DNA of 5,690 nt from Acidobacteriota bacterium (GTDB lineage: Bacteria > Acidobacteriota > Polarisedimenticolia > J045), in assembly GCA_027001345.1 (NCBI GenBank), contig JALTMS010000264.1, positions 1 through 5,690 on the forward strand, given 5' to 3'. The notes under the pieces are model-generated. The model was not told the origin of the DNA, searched no databases, and saw nothing but the letters and a program-made list of their open reading frames with translations. Below, one piece after another: positions 4,545 to 5,690 of this stretch. Position 1 is the first letter of the stretch. The number at the start of each line of letters is the position of its first letter. Position numbers and translations under genes: made by a program.

Positions 4545-5690
4545 GTGAACGAAGGGATCAGGAGAGCGATTGGGCGGCTGTTGCGGAGGCTGCGTGTGTC
4601 GCAGGGCCTGTCGCTGTCCAGGGTCGAGGAACTGACGGGGAAACTGGGATCACGGGTTTCTCGTTCTCGACTGTCGGAGCTCGAGCGAGGAGACGTCTCC
4701 TTTCAGTTCGATGACGCACAAGTGCTCTGCCTGGTGTACGGTATGCAGCTCGCAGACCTGTTCGTCGAAGCGCTAGCCGCTCGCCCCCCCAGCCTGTTTG
4801 CCGAAGAACTGACAGCGGAGGGGCTCTTCAATGAAGGGAAGAGCCTGTTTGACCGGGGTAGAGTCCTCGAAGCTGCCTGGGCTTTCGATGCGGCGGCAGA
4901 GGGGGCGGCTTCGCGTGCTGGTGCGATGGCTGGGTTGGCTCGGATCAGCGCCAGCTTCTGCTACGATCGGTTGGGGGCGGGGGATCTTGCGCTGCGACGT
5001 GTAGAGCAGGCGCTGGACGTGGTCGATGAGGAATCGGACACCTTCTGGCGCGCGATGGCGCTGATGGCGGTGCTGCTGGCCTCGAGAGGAGCGCGGGTCA
5101 GGGCCCGGGTCTATTTGCAGCCCGCCCTGGCGGCTCTGGAAGCTGGTGTTTCGCCGAGGTTGCGGGTGTTCCTGCTCGACAACAGTGCAGCAACCCTCCA
5201 CTTTCTGGGTGAATTGGATCAGGCGACCAATCTCTCCCTGGAAGCGGCGCGTCTCTATAGGCGATTCGGCGAGTTCGACTTGTGCGCATTGAAGCTGGCG
5301 GCCGCCGCGACTTGTCGGAGCGAGCAGGGTCGTTCGGAACAGGCAATCCGGCACGCTCGTGATGCGGAAGGGCTACTCGCTGATCTCACTCGCGTCGACA
5401 CCAGGGTTTTTGTGCTCGCGACTCTGGGGAAGGTACTGGCGGTTGGCGGTGCTGCTTCAATGGGCGAAGCGAAGTCCTGTCTCGAGGAGGCATTTCGCGT
5501 GGCCGACTTGCACGGTTTGAAGCTCAGGGCGAGGGAGATCGCCGAAGTCCTCGAGCAACTCGCGCGCCGGGAAGGAGACTGTGCCGGGGAGCGATTGTGG
5601 AAACGACGGGTCGAGAGCCTTCCCCGTGCGGTTCTTGATGGCCTGCTGGACATGGCAGACAGGCCGAGATCGGCATCGGACTCCAGGAGG
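4545..5690 (+). CDS. XRE-family HTH regulator with TPR-like helical C-terminus (3' end cut by window)
   Basis: The frame runs open for 382 codons from GTG 4545 to the right edge without a stop. Residues about 5-75 fit a Cro/CI-type (XRE) helix-turn-helix: helix 1 IRRAIGRLLRRLR, helix 2 SLSRVEELTGKL, recognition helix VSRSRLSELERGD (38-50; the S-x-L-S-x-L-E-R-G signature), then FQFDDAQVLCLVYGM and a closing LADLFVEAL. From about 85 onward the protein is helical, with alanine- and leucine-rich pairs resembling degenerate TPR units near 92-121, 125-164, 203-245, 246-280, 286-328 and 330-360. The last segment, SLPRAVLDGLLDMADRPRS, suggests the protein ends soon after the window. TPR-type tails in such regulators usually bind peptides or partner proteins; no ligand can be read from the sequence. 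No membrane segment or signal peptide is seen, so it should be cytoplasmic. It is divergent from the exported-protein operon and likely controls it and itself. The HTH is firm; calling the repeats TPR is an inference. Confidence 0.87.
   Translation, partial: MNEGIRRAIGRLLRRLRVSQGLSLSRVEELTGKLGSRVSRSRLSELERGDVSFQFDDAQVLCLVYGMQLADLFVEALAARPPSLFAEELTAEGLFNEGKSLFDRGRVLEAAWAFDAAAEGAASRAGAMAGLARISASFCYDRLGAGDLALRRVEQALDVVDEESDTFWRAMALMAVLLASRGARVRARVYLQPALAALEAGVSPRLRVFLLDNSAATLHFLGELDQATNLSLEAARLYRRFGEFDLCALKLAAAATCRSEQGRSEQAIRHARDAEGLLADLTRVDTRVFVLATLGKVLAVGGAASMGEAKSCLEEAFRVADLHGLKLRAREIAEVLEQLARREGDCAGERLWKRRVESLPRAVLDGLLDMADRPRSASDSRR

Noticed and set aside
4271..4714. A 147-codon plus-strand open frame starting inside the -35 of the candidate promoter
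   Set aside because: It overlaps the HTH domain in another frame, is Arg/Ala/Trp-rich without motifs, and has no ribosome binding site at its start.
4773..5354. A 193-codon minus-strand open frame
   Set aside because: It is antisense to the helical-repeat part of the regulator, whose frame stays open for 382 codons with a clear HTH and a ribosome binding site.
4545..5690. Assigning the regulator outright to the RRNPP peptide-pheromone receptors
   Set aside because: The HTH-plus-helical-repeat layout is similar, but the DNA does not look like Bacillota and the neighbour is a 129-residue Cys-rich protein, not a short propeptide. It is kept only as an analogy.

Overview
The window is GC-rich bacterial DNA holding four protein-coding genes, two of them cut by the window edges. 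No rRNA, tRNA, CRISPR array, insertion sequence or transposase was seen. The gene set (group I cysteine desulfurase, large secreted protein built of carboxypeptidase-regulatory-like modules, XRE regulator with a long helical-repeat tail) and the strong AAGGAGG ribosome binding sites suggest a high-GC Gram-negative-type bacterium, for example Acidobacteriota or Myxococcota. The phylum is a guess; nothing here proves it.

Layout. (1) Positions 2-1060 (+): the C-terminal ~352 residues of a PLP-dependent cysteine desulfurase/selenocysteine lyase, a housekeeping-type gene. (2) 1061-1272: a convergent gap with small palindromes and no clear terminator. (3) 3996 down to 1273 (-): a probable two-gene operon. 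First comes a 129-residue exported, cysteine-rich protein of unknown function; 45 bases later comes a 762-residue exported protein made of about eight beta-sandwich modules. Both starts are fixed by near-perfect Shine-Dalgarno sequences, which moves the start of the large protein to 3561. (4) 3997-4544: a 548-base divergent regulatory region with a candidate promoter in each direction and several direct and inverted repeats. (5) 4545 to the right edge (+): an XRE-type DNA-binding protein with a TPR-like helical C-terminus, started at a GTG and still open at the edge after 382 codons.

How the parts may work together (inference): the HTH/TPR protein is divergent from, and shares its control region with, the operon for two exported proteins, so it is the obvious candidate regulator of that operon and of itself. 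The dyad at 4462-4478, the GTTGAC half-sites around the operon promoter and the tandem GGATCCC just upstream are candidate binding sites. The operon has sampled stretches of distinctly lower GC than the flanking genes, consistent with an accessory module next to a core gene. I do not recognise this three-gene arrangement as a named system.
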